64,000 bases of DNA from Spirosoma luteum DSM 19990 (lineage in GTDB: Bacteria; Bacteroidota; Bacteroidia; Cytophagales; Spirosomataceae), in assembly GCF_000374065.1 (NCBI RefSeq), contig NZ_KB893245.1:372001-436000 (forward strand), in the 5' to 3' direction. Under the pieces are notes generated by a model. That model did not search any database. It had not been told where the DNA came from and saw only the letters and a list, made by a program, of their open reading frames with translations. Each line of letters begins with the position of its first letter. Positions within the stretch are counted from its first letter, which is position 1. This document shows positions 33,364 through 41,751 of this stretch, in pieces. The translations under genes and the position numbers were made by a program.

Positions 33364-34005
33364 ATGGAAGCAGTTGCTCTTAAACTACCGATGACTCTCC
33401 AGGAGCGTAGTGATGCGCCTGACGAAATTCGTATTCAGGCTACGTGGGAGGAATACCTGGAACTGGCCGGGCAGGTTCCCTATAACATTGACTACTATGA
33501 AGGGGAAATTATTTCGATGAGCCAGGCCACTGATTTACACGAGCAGTTGATTGCACAACTTATTACGCTGTTTAACAATTTTCTCGACGACCAACCCGAT
33601 TATCGGGTGCTGGGCAGCAATGTCAAAATTTGTATTTCGGAGGGATTGGCCGAATTCAACGCTGATTTGTCCGTTGTCAACGGGCCTTCAGACTATGCGC
33701 TTTTGCCAAGTGGACGCCAATCGACAGCCCGTATTAAAAACCCGGAAATTGTAGTCGAGGTTTTATCAAAGAGTACCAAAGCCTATGATCAGTCCGATAA
33801 ACTGGACCAGTATCGGCTAATCCCGTCTCTGCGACATATTCTTTTCATTAGCCAGGAAGAGGTATTTGCGCGGGTGTATTCCCGCACGGAGCAACCCTTT
33901 CAGTGGATTGATACCGATTACCGGTCTATTAATGATGCCATTCAGGTAGGCCAGCTGGCACTACCCCTGCGAACTATTTACCGTAAAACGGCTTTAGCTG
34001 TCTGA
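33364..34005 (+). CDS. Uma2 family protein (PD-(D/E)XK-like, DUF820)
   Basis: This 213-residue protein has the DUF820/Uma2 layout: TWEEYLELAGQVPYNIDYYEGEIISMS near residue 25, HEQLIAQLITLFNNFL, an acidic NADLSVVNG near residue 100, and NPEIVVEVLSKSTKAYDQSDKL near residues 120-142, which carry the D and E-x-K-like residues of the nuclease fold. These proteins are abundant in Cytophagales and cyanobacteria and their role is unsettled. Its last 28 nt overlap, on the opposite strand, the end of mnmH (33978-34005). Confidence 0.88.
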   Translation: MEAVALKLPMTLQERSDAPDEIRIQATWEEYLELAGQVPYNIDYYEGEIISMSQATDLHEQLIAQLITLFNNFLDDQPDYRVLGSNVKICISEGLAEFNADLSVVNGPSDYALLPSGRQSTARIKNPEIVVEVLSKSTKAYDQSDKLDQYRLIPSLRHILFISQEEVFARVYSRTEQPFQWIDTDYRSINDAIQVGQLALPLRTIYRKTALAV

Positions 34006-35027
34006 CCATCAGCCCAGGCAATCAACTGCCTTGCCGTTTCTGTCGGCTTATCTTCCCGAATTTCTATAGGATGAACCTGAGTCGCATCGCGCTGGGACAG
34101 GCCGTGTAAATAGGCTTTATCGTAGTAGTCCAGCGTAAGGTCGGCCACGGTAGCATAATCGTTTCGCATCAGGGCATCCAGTGCCTCTTTCGTTACTTTC
34201 CCGCCCAGGCGCTTCTGAATCCGTTCCGTTGCATCCACTAATAGCTGATGGTCGATACCGGCGTATTCGTGAACCAGACGTTCTACCCGGCACGATTTTG
34301 TTACATCGATAAAAGCAACCGGCGCGGCCCGCATCTGGTGCCAGAGTGGCATCGGAATAAAGCAGGAACCGATGCTCCGGCTTTCGTCTTCAAGCCAGAT
34401 GCGTTTGGTACAGTCGAGTTGCCGCCACTGCTGATGAATAAGATTTTCAAACTGTTCCGTAGCGGGTTGTGGGTCCTGACCAATAGCCCCGTAGGTTGAG
34501 CCTTTATGATTGGCCAGCCCTTCCAGGTCGATGATTTGTTCACCCTGCCGGGCCAGTTCCTTCAGAATATCGGTTTTGCCGCTCCCCGTTTTACCCCCCA
34601 GAATTAGCAGCTTTTTAGGCTCCAGAAAGGCTGAAAGTACCGTGTTTCGGTACGCTTTGTAGCCGCCCACCAGCGTCGATGCCGTGAGTCCGGCAGTGTC
34701 CAGCAACCAGGCAAACGAGCTGCTGCGCATGCCGCCACGCCAACAGTGAACCAGTACTTCTTTCCCCTGTGGGTTGAGTTTTTTCGACTGTTTTACAAAG
34801 TCAGCCAATTTTGGTCCTACCAGAGAAAGTCCGAGCAAAACCGCTGAATCTTTGCCCGCGTTTTTATACTTTGTACCCACCTGCGCCCGCTCGTCATTAT
34901 CGAATAGGGGAATACTAACCGCCCCCGGAATATGCGCATGCTGGTACTCTCCCGGCGACCGGACATCGATAATGGGCAGGGTTTGGGCTTTGTCTAAAAA
35001 CTCTTCAACCGGGTGTTTGTGAATCAT
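33978..35027 (-). CDS. mnmH: tRNA 2-selenouridine(34) synthase
   Basis: This 349-residue protein has an N-terminal rhodanese domain ([19 protein letters not shown]) with its cysteine in [13 protein letters not shown] near residue 94, and a C-terminal P-loop domain ([12 protein letters not shown] near residues 142-153). MnmH converts 2-thiouridine at the tRNA wobble position to 2-selenouridine through a geranylated intermediate, using selenophosphate. No selD is in the window. The start codon overlaps the pdxJ stop by 4 nt (35024-35027), so the two are translationally coupled. The 3' end overlaps the convergent Uma2 gene. Confidence 0.92.
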   Translation of the reverse strand: MIHKHPVEEFLDKAQTLPIIDVRSPGEYQHAHIPGAVSIPLFDNDERAQVGTKYKNAGKDSAVLLGLSLVGPKLADFVKQSKKLNPQGKEVLVHCWRGGMRSSSFAWLLDTAGLTASTLVGGYKAYRNTVLSAFLEPKKLLILGGKTGSGKTDILKELARQGEQIIDLEGLANHKGSTYGAIGQDPQPATEQFENLIHQQWRQLDCTKRIWLEDESRSIGSCFIPMPLWHQMRAAPVAFIDVTKSCRVERLVHEYAGIDHQLLVDATERIQKRLGGKVTKEALDALMRNDYATVADLTLDYYDKAYLHGLSQRDATQVHPIEIREDKPTETARQLIAWADGQTAKAVLR

Positions 35028-35743
35028 TGGATGCTCAGGCAGCGTAAATAGAGTTGAATAGTATTCTCCAGACCCAGATAAAGAGCATCGCTTATCAGCG
35101 CATGGCCAATGGAAACTTCTTCGAGGTGGGGTATCTGCTCATTAAAATAACGTAGATTTTCCAGGCTCAAATCGTGCCCGGCATTCAGGCCCAGGCCAAT
35201 TTCCGTAGCTCGTTTGGCCGCGCGAACAAAGGGAGCAACGGCCGATTCCGGGTCCTGGAGATACTGCGTGGCGTATGGTTCGGTGTACAGCTCAATCCGG
35301 TCCGTACCAACTGCTTTCGCGCCATCAATCATCCGTTCGTCGGCATCCACGAAAATGGAAACGCGGATACCATCGGCTTTAAACGTGTCGATCAGTTTTC
35401 GCAGGTGGTCGGCGTGGCGAATGGTGTCCCAGCCTGCATTGGATGTAATGGCATCGGGCGCATCGGGCACGAGCGTTACTTGGGCTGGTTTTACCCGTTT
35501 CACTAACTCAATAAATCGCTCGTCGGGATTGCCTTCAATGTTGAACTCAGTCGTAACCACTTCATGTAGGTCCAGCACATCCTGATACCGAATGTGCCGT
35601 TCATCGGGGCGGGGGTGTACGGTAATGCCCTGCGCACCAAAACGTTCACAATCGAGGGCAACCTGTACCAGATTCGGGTTATTGCCGCCCCGCGCATTCC
35701 GAAGGGTCGCAATTTTGTTAATATTTACGCTTAAACGGGCCAT
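35024..35743 (-). CDS. pdxJ: Pyridoxine 5'-phosphate synthase
   Basis: This 239-residue TIM barrel condenses 1-deoxyxylulose 5-phosphate with 3-amino-2-oxopropyl phosphate to pyridoxine 5'-phosphate. Motifs are clear: [17 protein letters not shown] at residues 4-20, [13 protein letters not shown] near residue 40, [27 protein letters not shown] and [13 protein letters not shown] near residue 190. The length is normal. It is the first gene of an operon with mnmH. A GAGTGAAA-type palindrome begins 7 nt upstream of its start codon and separates it from the divergent yqeY gene. Confidence 0.95.
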   Translation of the reverse strand: MARLSVNINKIATLRNARGGNNPNLVQVALDCERFGAQGITVHPRPDERHIRYQDVLDLHEVVTTEFNIEGNPDERFIELVKRVKPAQVTLVPDAPDAITSNAGWDTIRHADHLRKLIDTFKADGIRVSIFVDADERMIDGAKAVGTDRIELYTEPYATQYLQDPESAVAPFVRAAKRATEIGLGLNAGHDLSLENLRYFNEQIPHLEEVSIGHALISDALYLGLENTIQLYLRCLSIQ

Positions 35744-35750
35744 GTATAGT

Positions 35751-35873
35751 AAAGAGCGAAAGTACGAAAGAGCGAAAGAGTTAATTGGCGCTCTTGGTTT
35801 TGTAACTTTGCAGCAAGAGTGAAGGTTCAGTAGTTTTTTATCGCTCTTTCACTCATTCACTCTTTCGTTCTTT
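35751..35873. repeat. GAGTGAAA-type intergenic palindrome, copy 2 (divergent gap)
   Basis: The left half starts AAAGAGCGAAAGTACGAAAG and the right half ends in TCACTCTTTCGTTCTTT. The halves are degenerate reverse complements with a central loop that holds a -7 box. The arms start 7 nt from the pdxJ start codon and end 4 nt before the yqeY start codon, so each divergent gene has a pyrimidine-rich arm directly before its ATG. Confidence 0.8.
35803..35810 (+). promoter_or_regulatory. -7 promoter box for yqeY
   Basis: TAACTTTG matches TAnnTTTG and lies in the centre of palindrome copy 2, 67 nt before the ATG. Transcripts starting here would carry only the right arm of the element. Confidence 0.5.
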
Positions 35874-35877
35874 AACT

Positions 35878-36327
35878 ATGTCGCTAAAACAACAAATCGA
35901 CGCGGATATAAAGCAGGCCATGCTGGCTAAAGATCAGGATAAATTACGGGCACTCCGGGCTATAAAATCAATGATTTTGCTCGAAGAAACCAAAGAAGGA
36001 CAGCACGGCGATCTTAAACCCGAAGACGAGACCCGAATTCTGACCAAAGCGGTGAAGCAGCGAAAAGACTCGGCCGATATTTACCGGCAGCAAAACCGCC
36101 CCGATCTGCTGACCGTAGAAGAAGCCGAGATTGCCGTTATCGAGAAATACCTGCCCCAGCAACTATCGGAAGCTGAGTTGAAAGAAAAACTACAGACCAT
36201 CATGAATCGCATCGGTGCATCGGCTTCCTCGGATATGGGTAAGGTGATGGGAGTTGCCACGAAGGAACTGGCTGGTCAGGCGGATGGGAAAGCCATCTCC
36301 GCCATGGTGAAGACGCTACTTTCTTAA
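35878..36327 (+). CDS. GatB/YqeY domain-containing protein
   Basis: This 149-residue protein is a stand-alone YqeY. The sequence begins LKQQIDADIKQAMLAKDQDKLRALR, has the helical middle RKDSADIYRQQNRPDL, and ends with SSDMGKVMGVATKELAGQADGKAISAMVK, the domain shared with the GatB tail that contacts tRNA in the amidotransferase complex. The separate protein has no proven activity. It starts 4 nt after palindrome copy 2 and its stop codon lies inside copy 3, so it is bounded by repeats on both sides in a run with cvpA and rlmN. Confidence 0.92.
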   Translation: MSLKQQIDADIKQAMLAKDQDKLRALRAIKSMILLEETKEGQHGDLKPEDETRILTKAVKQRKDSADIYRQQNRPDLLTVEEAEIAVIEKYLPQQLSEAELKEKLQTIMNRIGASASSDMGKVMGVATKELAGQADGKAISAMVKTLLS

Positions 36328-36411
36328 AGAGCAAAAGAGTGAAAAGTGAAAGAGTGAATGAACGACTCCGATAACTTTCACTCTTTCGCTCTTTCACTCA
36401 TTCGCTCTTTA
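36325..36411. repeat. GAGTGAAA-type intergenic palindrome, copy 3
   Basis: The element starts at the TAA stop of yqeY and ends 3 nt before the proposed TTG start of the CvpA gene. Left and right halves pair over about 37 bp with few mismatches. The right half includes TTCACTCTTTCGCTCTTTCA. Confidence 0.88.
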
Positions 36412-36414
36412 AAT

Positions 36415-36963
36415 TTGAACACACTCGACTTACTTATGCTGATTCCCCTGGCCTGGGGAGCGTTTAACGGTTACCGCAAAGGACTTCTGGTCGAAATTGT
36501 GGGCATCATTGCGTTTGTGGTGGCTATGATTGTGGGCTTCAAGTTTCTGGGATTTGGTATTGAGCTTTTAAGCCCGTATATCAGCCGGGAAGTGGCCCGA
36601 CGAATTCTGCCGTGGCTGGGTTTTTCCATCATCTTTTTCCCGACGGTGATGATGATTAATCAGGTAGGCTTCACTATCCGGCGATCCCTCAAATACTCGG
36701 TGCTAGGTACGTTCGATAGCGTAGCGGGGGCAGCCGTCGGTGTTTTTACGTGGGTATTTGGAATTAGTGTCATTCTTTGGCTGTTGAGTTATATGAATGT
36801 AAAAATGCCGCCCCGCCAGGTCGAAACGGCTTTTTTGTATCCTTATATTCGGCCCATTGCCCCAAAAGTGATGGATAAAGCCGCGGTATGGGTGCCGAAA
36901 GGACTGGAAGAAGGGAAAAAATGGCGGGCAGAAAATATAATGAGTGAAAGAGCGATAGAGTGA
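36415..36963 (+). CDS. CvpA family membrane protein
   Basis: This 182-residue protein has four transmembrane segments and the CvpA opening NTLDLLMLIPLAWGAFNGYR followed by KGLLVEIVGIIAF. Members are linked to colicin V production, purine genes and envelope homeostasis, without a defined activity. The start is taken as TTG at 36415, because family members normally begin MNTLD; an in-frame ATG at 36358 would add 19 residues that are only a translation of the palindrome. The C-terminal residues MSERAIE and the stop codon lie in palindrome copy 4. Confidence 0.82.
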   Translation: MNTLDLLMLIPLAWGAFNGYRKGLLVEIVGIIAFVVAMIVGFKFLGFGIELLSPYISREVARRILPWLGFSIIFFPTVMMINQVGFTIRRSLKYSVLGTFDSVAGAAVGVFTWVFGISVILWLLSYMNVKMPPRQVETAFLYPYIRPIAPKVMDKAAVWVPKGLEEGKKWRAENIMSERAIE

Positions 36964-37015
36964 AAGGCCAGTTTTATTCCTGACGCTCTTTTATTCTATC
37001 GCTCTTTCACTCTTT
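36941..37015. repeat. GAGTGAAA-type intergenic palindrome, copy 4
   Basis: A perfect 17-bp core pairs 36943-36959 (AGTGAAAGAGCGATAGA) with 36995-37011. The left arm overlaps the last codons of the CvpA gene and the right arm ends 4 nt before the rlmN ATG at 37020. Confidence 0.88.
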
Positions 37016-37019
37016 GACC

Positions 37020-38081
37020 ATGAAACAGGACATCCGCAAAACAACGCCCGCTCAACTGAAAGACTGGCTTACCCAGCAGGGTGAACAGGGCTTCCGGGCG
37101 AAACAGGTGCACGAGTGGCTTTGGAAGAAATCGGCCCGGTCGTTTGAGCAAATGACGAACCTGTCATTGTCCACGCGGGACTTGCTCAATGCTCATTTTG
37201 AGATTCGACCGCTTACCATTGCTGAAGAACAGCGCAGTAACGACGGCACCATCAAATCCTCGTTCCGGCTCTTCGACGGTAATCTGGTGGAAGGGGTGCT
37301 GATTCCAGCTTTGCGTAATAGCGACCAGGAGCGCGACGGCGCACCGAGAATGACGGCCTGTGTATCGAGTCAGGTAGGTTGCTCGCTGACCTGCAAATTC
37401 TGCGCGACGGGCTATATGGACCGTAAGCGCAACCTGGATGCCGCCGAAATTTATGACCAGGTAGTGGCCATTGACCGGCAGGCGAAAGAGAATTATGATG
37501 CCCCGCTTTCCAACATCGTGTACATGGGCATGGGAGAGCCGCTGTTGAACTACAAAAACGTCCTCGAATCCGTCGACCGCATCACCTCGCCCGATGGCCT
37601 GGGAATGTCGCCGAAGCGAATTACGGTTTCTACAGCGGGTATCGCCAAAATGATACGGCAACTGGGCGATGATGCCGTGAAGTTTAATCTGGCGTTGTCC
37701 TTACACGCGGCTAATGACCAGAAACGCGATCAGATTATGCCCATCAACGAGAGCAATACGCTTGACGTGCTGGGCGATGCGCTGGGTTATTTTTACAAAA
37801 AGACGGGTACCCGGATTACCTTCGAATACATCCTGTTCTACAACTTCAACGACACAGTACAGGACGCTCAGGAACTCTGGAAGTTTACAAAGCGTGTTCC
37901 GGCCAAGATTAATATCATTGAATACAACCCCATTGCGGAGGCAAACTTCAAAAATACCGATCCTCAGACACTGGATAAGTTTGCCGGATTCCTGGAAAGT
38001 AAAGGCGTGACGGTCAATGTGCGTCGGAGCCGCGGAAAAGACATCGATGCCGCCTGTGGTCAACTGGCCGGAAAGAAGTAA
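37020..38081 (+). CDS. rlmN: 23S rRNA (adenine(2503)-C(2))-methyltransferase
   Basis: This 353-residue radical-SAM enzyme methylates A2503 of 23S rRNA and A37 of some tRNAs. The iron-sulfur cluster motif is C121-x3-C125-x2-C128 in CSLTCKFCATGYMDRKRN. NIVYMGMGEPLLNY near residue 163 is typical, and the methyl-carrying cysteine near the C-terminus is C346 in DAACGQLAGKK. The family is RlmN, not Cfr, by overall pattern and housekeeping context. The start is the ATG at 37020; a TTG two codons upstream is the alternative. The palindrome copy 4 ends 4 nt before it. Confidence 0.95.
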   Translation: MKQDIRKTTPAQLKDWLTQQGEQGFRAKQVHEWLWKKSARSFEQMTNLSLSTRDLLNAHFEIRPLTIAEEQRSNDGTIKSSFRLFDGNLVEGVLIPALRNSDQERDGAPRMTACVSSQVGCSLTCKFCATGYMDRKRNLDAAEIYDQVVAIDRQAKENYDAPLSNIVYMGMGEPLLNYKNVLESVDRITSPDGLGMSPKRITVSTAGIAKMIRQLGDDAVKFNLALSLHAANDQKRDQIMPINESNTLDVLGDALGYFYKKTGTRITFEYILFYNFNDTVQDAQELWKFTKRVPAKINIIEYNPIAEANFKNTDPQTLDKFAGFLESKGVTVNVRRSRGKDIDAACGQLAGKK

Positions 38082-38141
38082 CGGGGTCAACTACCTTACG
38101 TGTGTTAACAATTTGGTAATACGGCTCTGCGCTGTTTGGCG

Positions 38142-38149
38142 TACTTTTG
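38142..38149 (+). promoter_or_regulatory. -7 promoter box for the phosphate transporter gene
   Basis: TACTTTTG matches TAnnTTTG, 57 nt before the ATG at 38207. A TTTG at 38112-38115 is a possible but rather distant -33 element (26-nt spacer). Confidence 0.5.
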
Positions 38150-38206
38150 TGGCAATCATCAGCTTACGGACCCACCGTTGGCCTGTTCACAGAAGACAAC
38201 TTTCTC

Positions 38207-39628
38207 ATGTTTGGATTAGAAACGGATGTTTTTATCCTCCTCTTCATCAGCCTCTTCGCTGCCTGTGCCTTTGAATTTGTAAATGGTTTTCATGATACGG
38301 CAAACGCCGTTGCTACCGTCATTTACACCAACTCGCTAAAACCAACCGTTGCCGTTGTCTGGTCGGGCATTTGCAACTTTGCGGGGGTTTTACTGGGCGG
38401 TATCGGGGTGGCCATGGGTATTGTGAACCTACTGCCGGTCGAGTTGCTGGTCGATCAGAACGTATACCACAGCATCGCCATGGTATTAGCCCTGCTGATC
38501 AGCGCTATTATCTGGAACTTGGGAACCTGGTATTTTGGTTTGCCCAGTTCCAGTTCGCATACGTTGATTGGTTCTATTCTGGGAGTGGGCCTGGCGTTTG
38601 CCACAATGCCCGAAAACAAGACAGGGTCTGCCGTTAACTGGGATAAAGCCATCGAAACGGGCGAAGCGCTGCTGCTGTCACCCCTGCTGGGTTTTAGCCT
38701 GGCCATTATATTGATGTTTTTACTTCGCCGGTTCGTGAATGAGGAAGCCAAAGCCCAGTTGTTCAAAGAGCCTAAAAAAAATGCTCCTCCGCCAGCCTGG
38801 ATTCGGGCTATCCTGGTCACGACCTGTTCGCTGGTGAGTTTCTTCCACGGAAGTAATGACGGTCAGAAAGGAGTAGGGTTAATTATGCTTATCCTGATTG
38901 GCGTCGTTCCGTACCATTTTGCCATTAAAACCGATCTCGACCCCAGCCTTCTAAGTACTAATATTAGCGGGATTGAGCAAAGCATCGCTACGCTGGATTC
39001 AACCCGCCTTTCGGCGGTTAACCGGGCCCGGTTAATGCAGACGCGAAACGAACTGGCCGGATTGAATAAACTGGTCAATGGTCCTTTGGTTGACAACAGG
39101 ATTCCAAACGAGGAGAGACTGGAAGTTCGTCGTGACCTGTTGCTGATTAACAGCAATATGAAAAAAATTGTGGAAGACGAAGGGGCTAACCTGAGTGCGA
39201 GTCAGGTGGCAACGCTGAACGTAAACCTGGGCGAAGAAAAAGGGCTGCGCCGGTTCACGGACTACGCGCCGTTGTGGGTTATTTTGATGATTGCCCTATC
39301 CTTAGGACTCGGGACCATGATTGGTTGGCGACGGATTGTAGTGACCGTAGGCGAAAAGATTGGTAAACAGCACCTGACGTACGCGCAGGGTGCGTCTGCC
39401 GAGCTGGTAGCCGCCGTCATGATTGGCGTAGCGTCGGGCCTGAAACTACCCGTTAGTACTACACACGTGCTCTCATCGGGCATTGCGGGTACTATGGTAG
39501 CTAACAAAGGCATTAAAAACCTCCAGGCTGATACGGTTCGTAACATTGCTCTTGCCTGGATACTTACACTGCCCGTTACGGTACTGTTATCGTTTACGCT
39601 CTACATATTCTTCCGCTGGCTGTTGTAG
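38207..39628 (+). CDS. PiT family inorganic phosphate transporter
   Basis: This 473-residue membrane protein of the PiT/PHO4 family has both signature repeats: FVNGFHDTANAVATVIYTNSL near residues 25-45 in the N-terminal half and SFFHGSNDGQKGVGLIMLI near residue 210 in the C-terminal half. It has 10-11 transmembrane helices with a soluble loop of about 110 residues (residues 240-350, rich in RLEVRRDLLLIN-type helices) between them. It imports phosphate by proton or sodium symport. ATG at 38207 starts the family-typical N-terminus. No DUF47/PhoU-like partner gene is next to it. Confidence 0.92.
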   Translation: MFGLETDVFILLFISLFAACAFEFVNGFHDTANAVATVIYTNSLKPTVAVVWSGICNFAGVLLGGIGVAMGIVNLLPVELLVDQNVYHSIAMVLALLISAIIWNLGTWYFGLPSSSSHTLIGSILGVGLAFATMPENKTGSAVNWDKAIETGEALLLSPLLGFSLAIILMFLLRRFVNEEAKAQLFKEPKKNAPPPAWIRAILVTTCSLVSFFHGSNDGQKGVGLIMLILIGVVPYHFAIKTDLDPSLLSTNISGIEQSIATLDSTRLSAVNRARLMQTRNELAGLNKLVNGPLVDNRIPNEERLEVRRDLLLINSNMKKIVEDEGANLSASQVATLNVNLGEEKGLRRFTDYAPLWVILMIALSLGLGTMIGWRRIVVTVGEKIGKQHLTYAQGASAELVAAVMIGVASGLKLPVSTTHVLSSGIAGTMVANKGIKNLQADTVRNIALAWILTLPVTVLLSFTLYIFFRWLL

Positions 39629-39640
39629 AAGCCAGGTTCG

Positions 39641-40516
39641 TTAGCGTTGCGTGTAATCAGACAAAGGTAAGCCGTCGCCATCATCGCGAACGGTATTGAG
39701 AATCTGTTCAACTTCGCGAACCCGTTCGGTATCGCCGTTTTTCTCGAAAGCCAGGGTCAAATTCCGGAGTACCCGCCGAACGATGTCGGCATTGGTGCAG
39801 GGCTGATAAAAGGTGTCCAGCCGTTTAATGTTCAACTGGTCGATGTACTGGTCAATGTCCTTGGTAGTGAAAACCAGCCCCCGGTTAAATACGTTGATGT
39901 AAAACTGAACACCCGCGTTGTTTTTGTAGGTGAGCACAAACAAGTTAGGCAGATTTACGCCGTAAACGGGCAGATTTAACCGTTTGGCAATGAGCATATA
40001 CAGTACACAAAGCGTGATGGGATTGCCCCGGCGCGATTCGAGCACCTGATTGATCATGGAATTGGCCGGGGAGTGGAAATGCTTCGTGTTGGGCGCAAAT
40101 TTCAGTTTCGAGAAAAAAGCCGTATTCATCGCCTTTATCTGTTCATCGGGATGCATATCCATTTTGAAGTCCACCCACACATCATAGAACAACTGTTCAA
40201 CATCCTGCTTGAGCTTATGCAGCGAGAGGTCAGGATATTGATAGGTGGCCACAATCCACAGTCCTTCCAGTAAATCCATTGCCCCGCCGTTTTTCCAGTC
40301 GCGCATCCGGTCCAGAACGGATTCGTATTGGAGGTCATGGATAATTTCTTCGATGCGCTTCTGGAGGGCGGAATTAAAACTCCCTTCCCACTCCGTTTCC
40401 AGGAGTGGAATCATTTGCCCGCCCATCTGCCGAATTCGCTGTTCGACGTGGTCCACAACTTCCGGGTCTTCGTCGTCCAGAAGCGAAATAAGGGCTTTCA
40501 ACTCGTTGTCGTTCAT
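39641..40516 (-). CDS. Transglutaminase-like / SirB1 family protein
   Basis: This 291-residue protein has an N-terminal helical region with a HEAT-like start (ELKALISLLDDEDPEVVDHVEQ) and a central transglutaminase-core-2 domain: DEQIKAMNTAFF, ANSMINQVLESRRGNPITLCVLYMLIA with a conserved Cys near residue 180, and a C-terminal helical tail. SirB1-family proteins are widespread and cytoplasmic; their activity is unproved despite the transglutaminase-like fold. It is transcribed leftward, convergent with the phosphate transporter gene and divergent from galE. Confidence 0.85.
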   Translation of the reverse strand: MNDNELKALISLLDDEDPEVVDHVEQRIRQMGGQMIPLLETEWEGSFNSALQKRIEEIIHDLQYESVLDRMRDWKNGGAMDLLEGLWIVATYQYPDLSLHKLKQDVEQLFYDVWVDFKMDMHPDEQIKAMNTAFFSKLKFAPNTKHFHSPANSMINQVLESRRGNPITLCVLYMLIAKRLNLPVYGVNLPNLFVLTYKNNAGVQFYINVFNRGLVFTTKDIDQYIDQLNIKRLDTFYQPCTNADIVRRVLRNLTLAFEKNGDTERVREVEQILNTVRDDGDGLPLSDYTQR

Positions 40517-40582
40517 TCGTATAGATTACCAGGCTGAGTATCCTCAGAATAAATACTACTTTCGTAAACCTCCTGAATATAC

Positions 40583-40590
40583 TACTTTTG
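40583..40590 (+). promoter_or_regulatory. -7 promoter box for galE
   Basis: TACTTTTG matches TAnnTTTG, 56 nt before the proposed TTG start at 40647. TTTCG at 40560-40564 is a partial -33 match with a spacer of about 18 nt. Confidence 0.5.
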
Positions 40591-40646
40591 TTGGGTTGTA
40601 CGACCTGCTACGTTAAAGTAGCAACAAAATTTTCATAGAAAACAGT

Positions 40647-41693
40647 TTGACTCCTACAGGCAATTCCCCCAAAATTCTGGTTACCGGCGGAGCTGGGTTT
40701 ATTGGTTCCCACACGGTTGTTTCGCTGGTTGAGGCTGGTTTTGAACCGGTTATCATTGATGATTTCTATAACTCAGAGCGTTCTGTACTCGACGGATTAA
40801 AGGCGATTTTAAATCGGGATATTACCTGCTACCCGGTTGATTGTAATGACGCTGCGGCCATGGCCGACATCTTCCAGAAAGAAAGCCCCGCTGGTATTAT
40901 TCACTTTGCGGCTTACAAAGCCGTTGGTGAATCGGTGGCTGAACCGCTGAAATACTACCGTAATAATCTGGACTCGCTGTTATTATTGCTGGAAATGATG
41001 CCCAAATACGGTGTGCAAAACCTCGTGTTTTCGTCGTCCTGCACCGTTTATGGTCAGCCAGAGCAGTTGCCCGTTACGGAAGAAACGCCCCGTCTGCCTG
41101 CGCAGTCACCTTATGGGAACACGAAAGCCATTGGCGAAGACATCATTCGGGATGCTGTACGGGCCAAGCTGCCCGTCAAAGCGCTGGCGCTTCGGTATTT
41201 CAATCCAATCGGGGCACATCCTTCTGCCGAAATCGGTGAGTTACCCTTGGGCGTTCCCGCCAATCTTGTTCCCTTTATCACGCAGACGGCGGCCGGTATC
41301 CGGTCCAGCCTGACCGTGTATGGCAACGACTATGACACGCCGGATGGTACCTGCATTCGCGACTATATTGATGTAATGGATTTGGCGGATGCCCACGTGG
41401 CGGCTCTCCGTAAGCTAATCAATGAGTCAGCCACGAGTCTCTACGATGTGATTAACATTGGCACTGGCAGGGGTGAAACCGTTCTAAACGTTATAAAAAC
41501 GTTTGAACAGGTAACGGGTGTCGATGTAAACTATCAGATTGGCCCACGCCGGGCTGGCGATGTGGAACAGGTTTATGCCGATGTCTCGAAAGCCAATCAG
41601 GTGCTGGGATGGACAGCCCGTCGTTCGCTGGCCGAATCATTGCGTGATGCCTGGAAGTGGCAGCAGAAAATCAGCCAGCGTGAGCGAAAGTAA
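40647..41693 (+). CDS. galE: UDP-glucose 4-epimerase
   Basis: This 348-residue extended SDR interconverts UDP-glucose and UDP-galactose. The NAD motif GGAGFIGSHT is at residues 14-23, the catalytic serine is in SSSCTVYG and the YxxxK is in PYGNTKAIGED near residue 155; the family phrase RYFNPIGAHPS near residue 184 and RDYIDVMDLADAHVAAL near residue 240 are present. The start must be TTG at 40647, since an in-frame stop lies at 40614 and no ATG or GTG falls between. It heads a nucleotide-sugar cluster with rfbB and rfbA. Confidence 0.93.
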   Translation: MTPTGNSPKILVTGGAGFIGSHTVVSLVEAGFEPVIIDDFYNSERSVLDGLKAILNRDITCYPVDCNDAAAMADIFQKESPAGIIHFAAYKAVGESVAEPLKYYRNNLDSLLLLLEMMPKYGVQNLVFSSSCTVYGQPEQLPVTEETPRLPAQSPYGNTKAIGEDIIRDAVRAKLPVKALALRYFNPIGAHPSAEIGELPLGVPANLVPFITQTAAGIRSSLTVYGNDYDTPDGTCIRDYIDVMDLADAHVAALRKLINESATSLYDVINIGTGRGETVLNVIKTFEQVTGVDVNYQIGPRRAGDVEQVYADVSKANQVLGWTARRSLAESLRDAWKWQQKISQRERK

Positions 41694-41751
41694 GGTTCGC
41701 CGGTATGCTTATTGCACATTGCTAAAAACAGTAGATAAGAAACAATAAATC

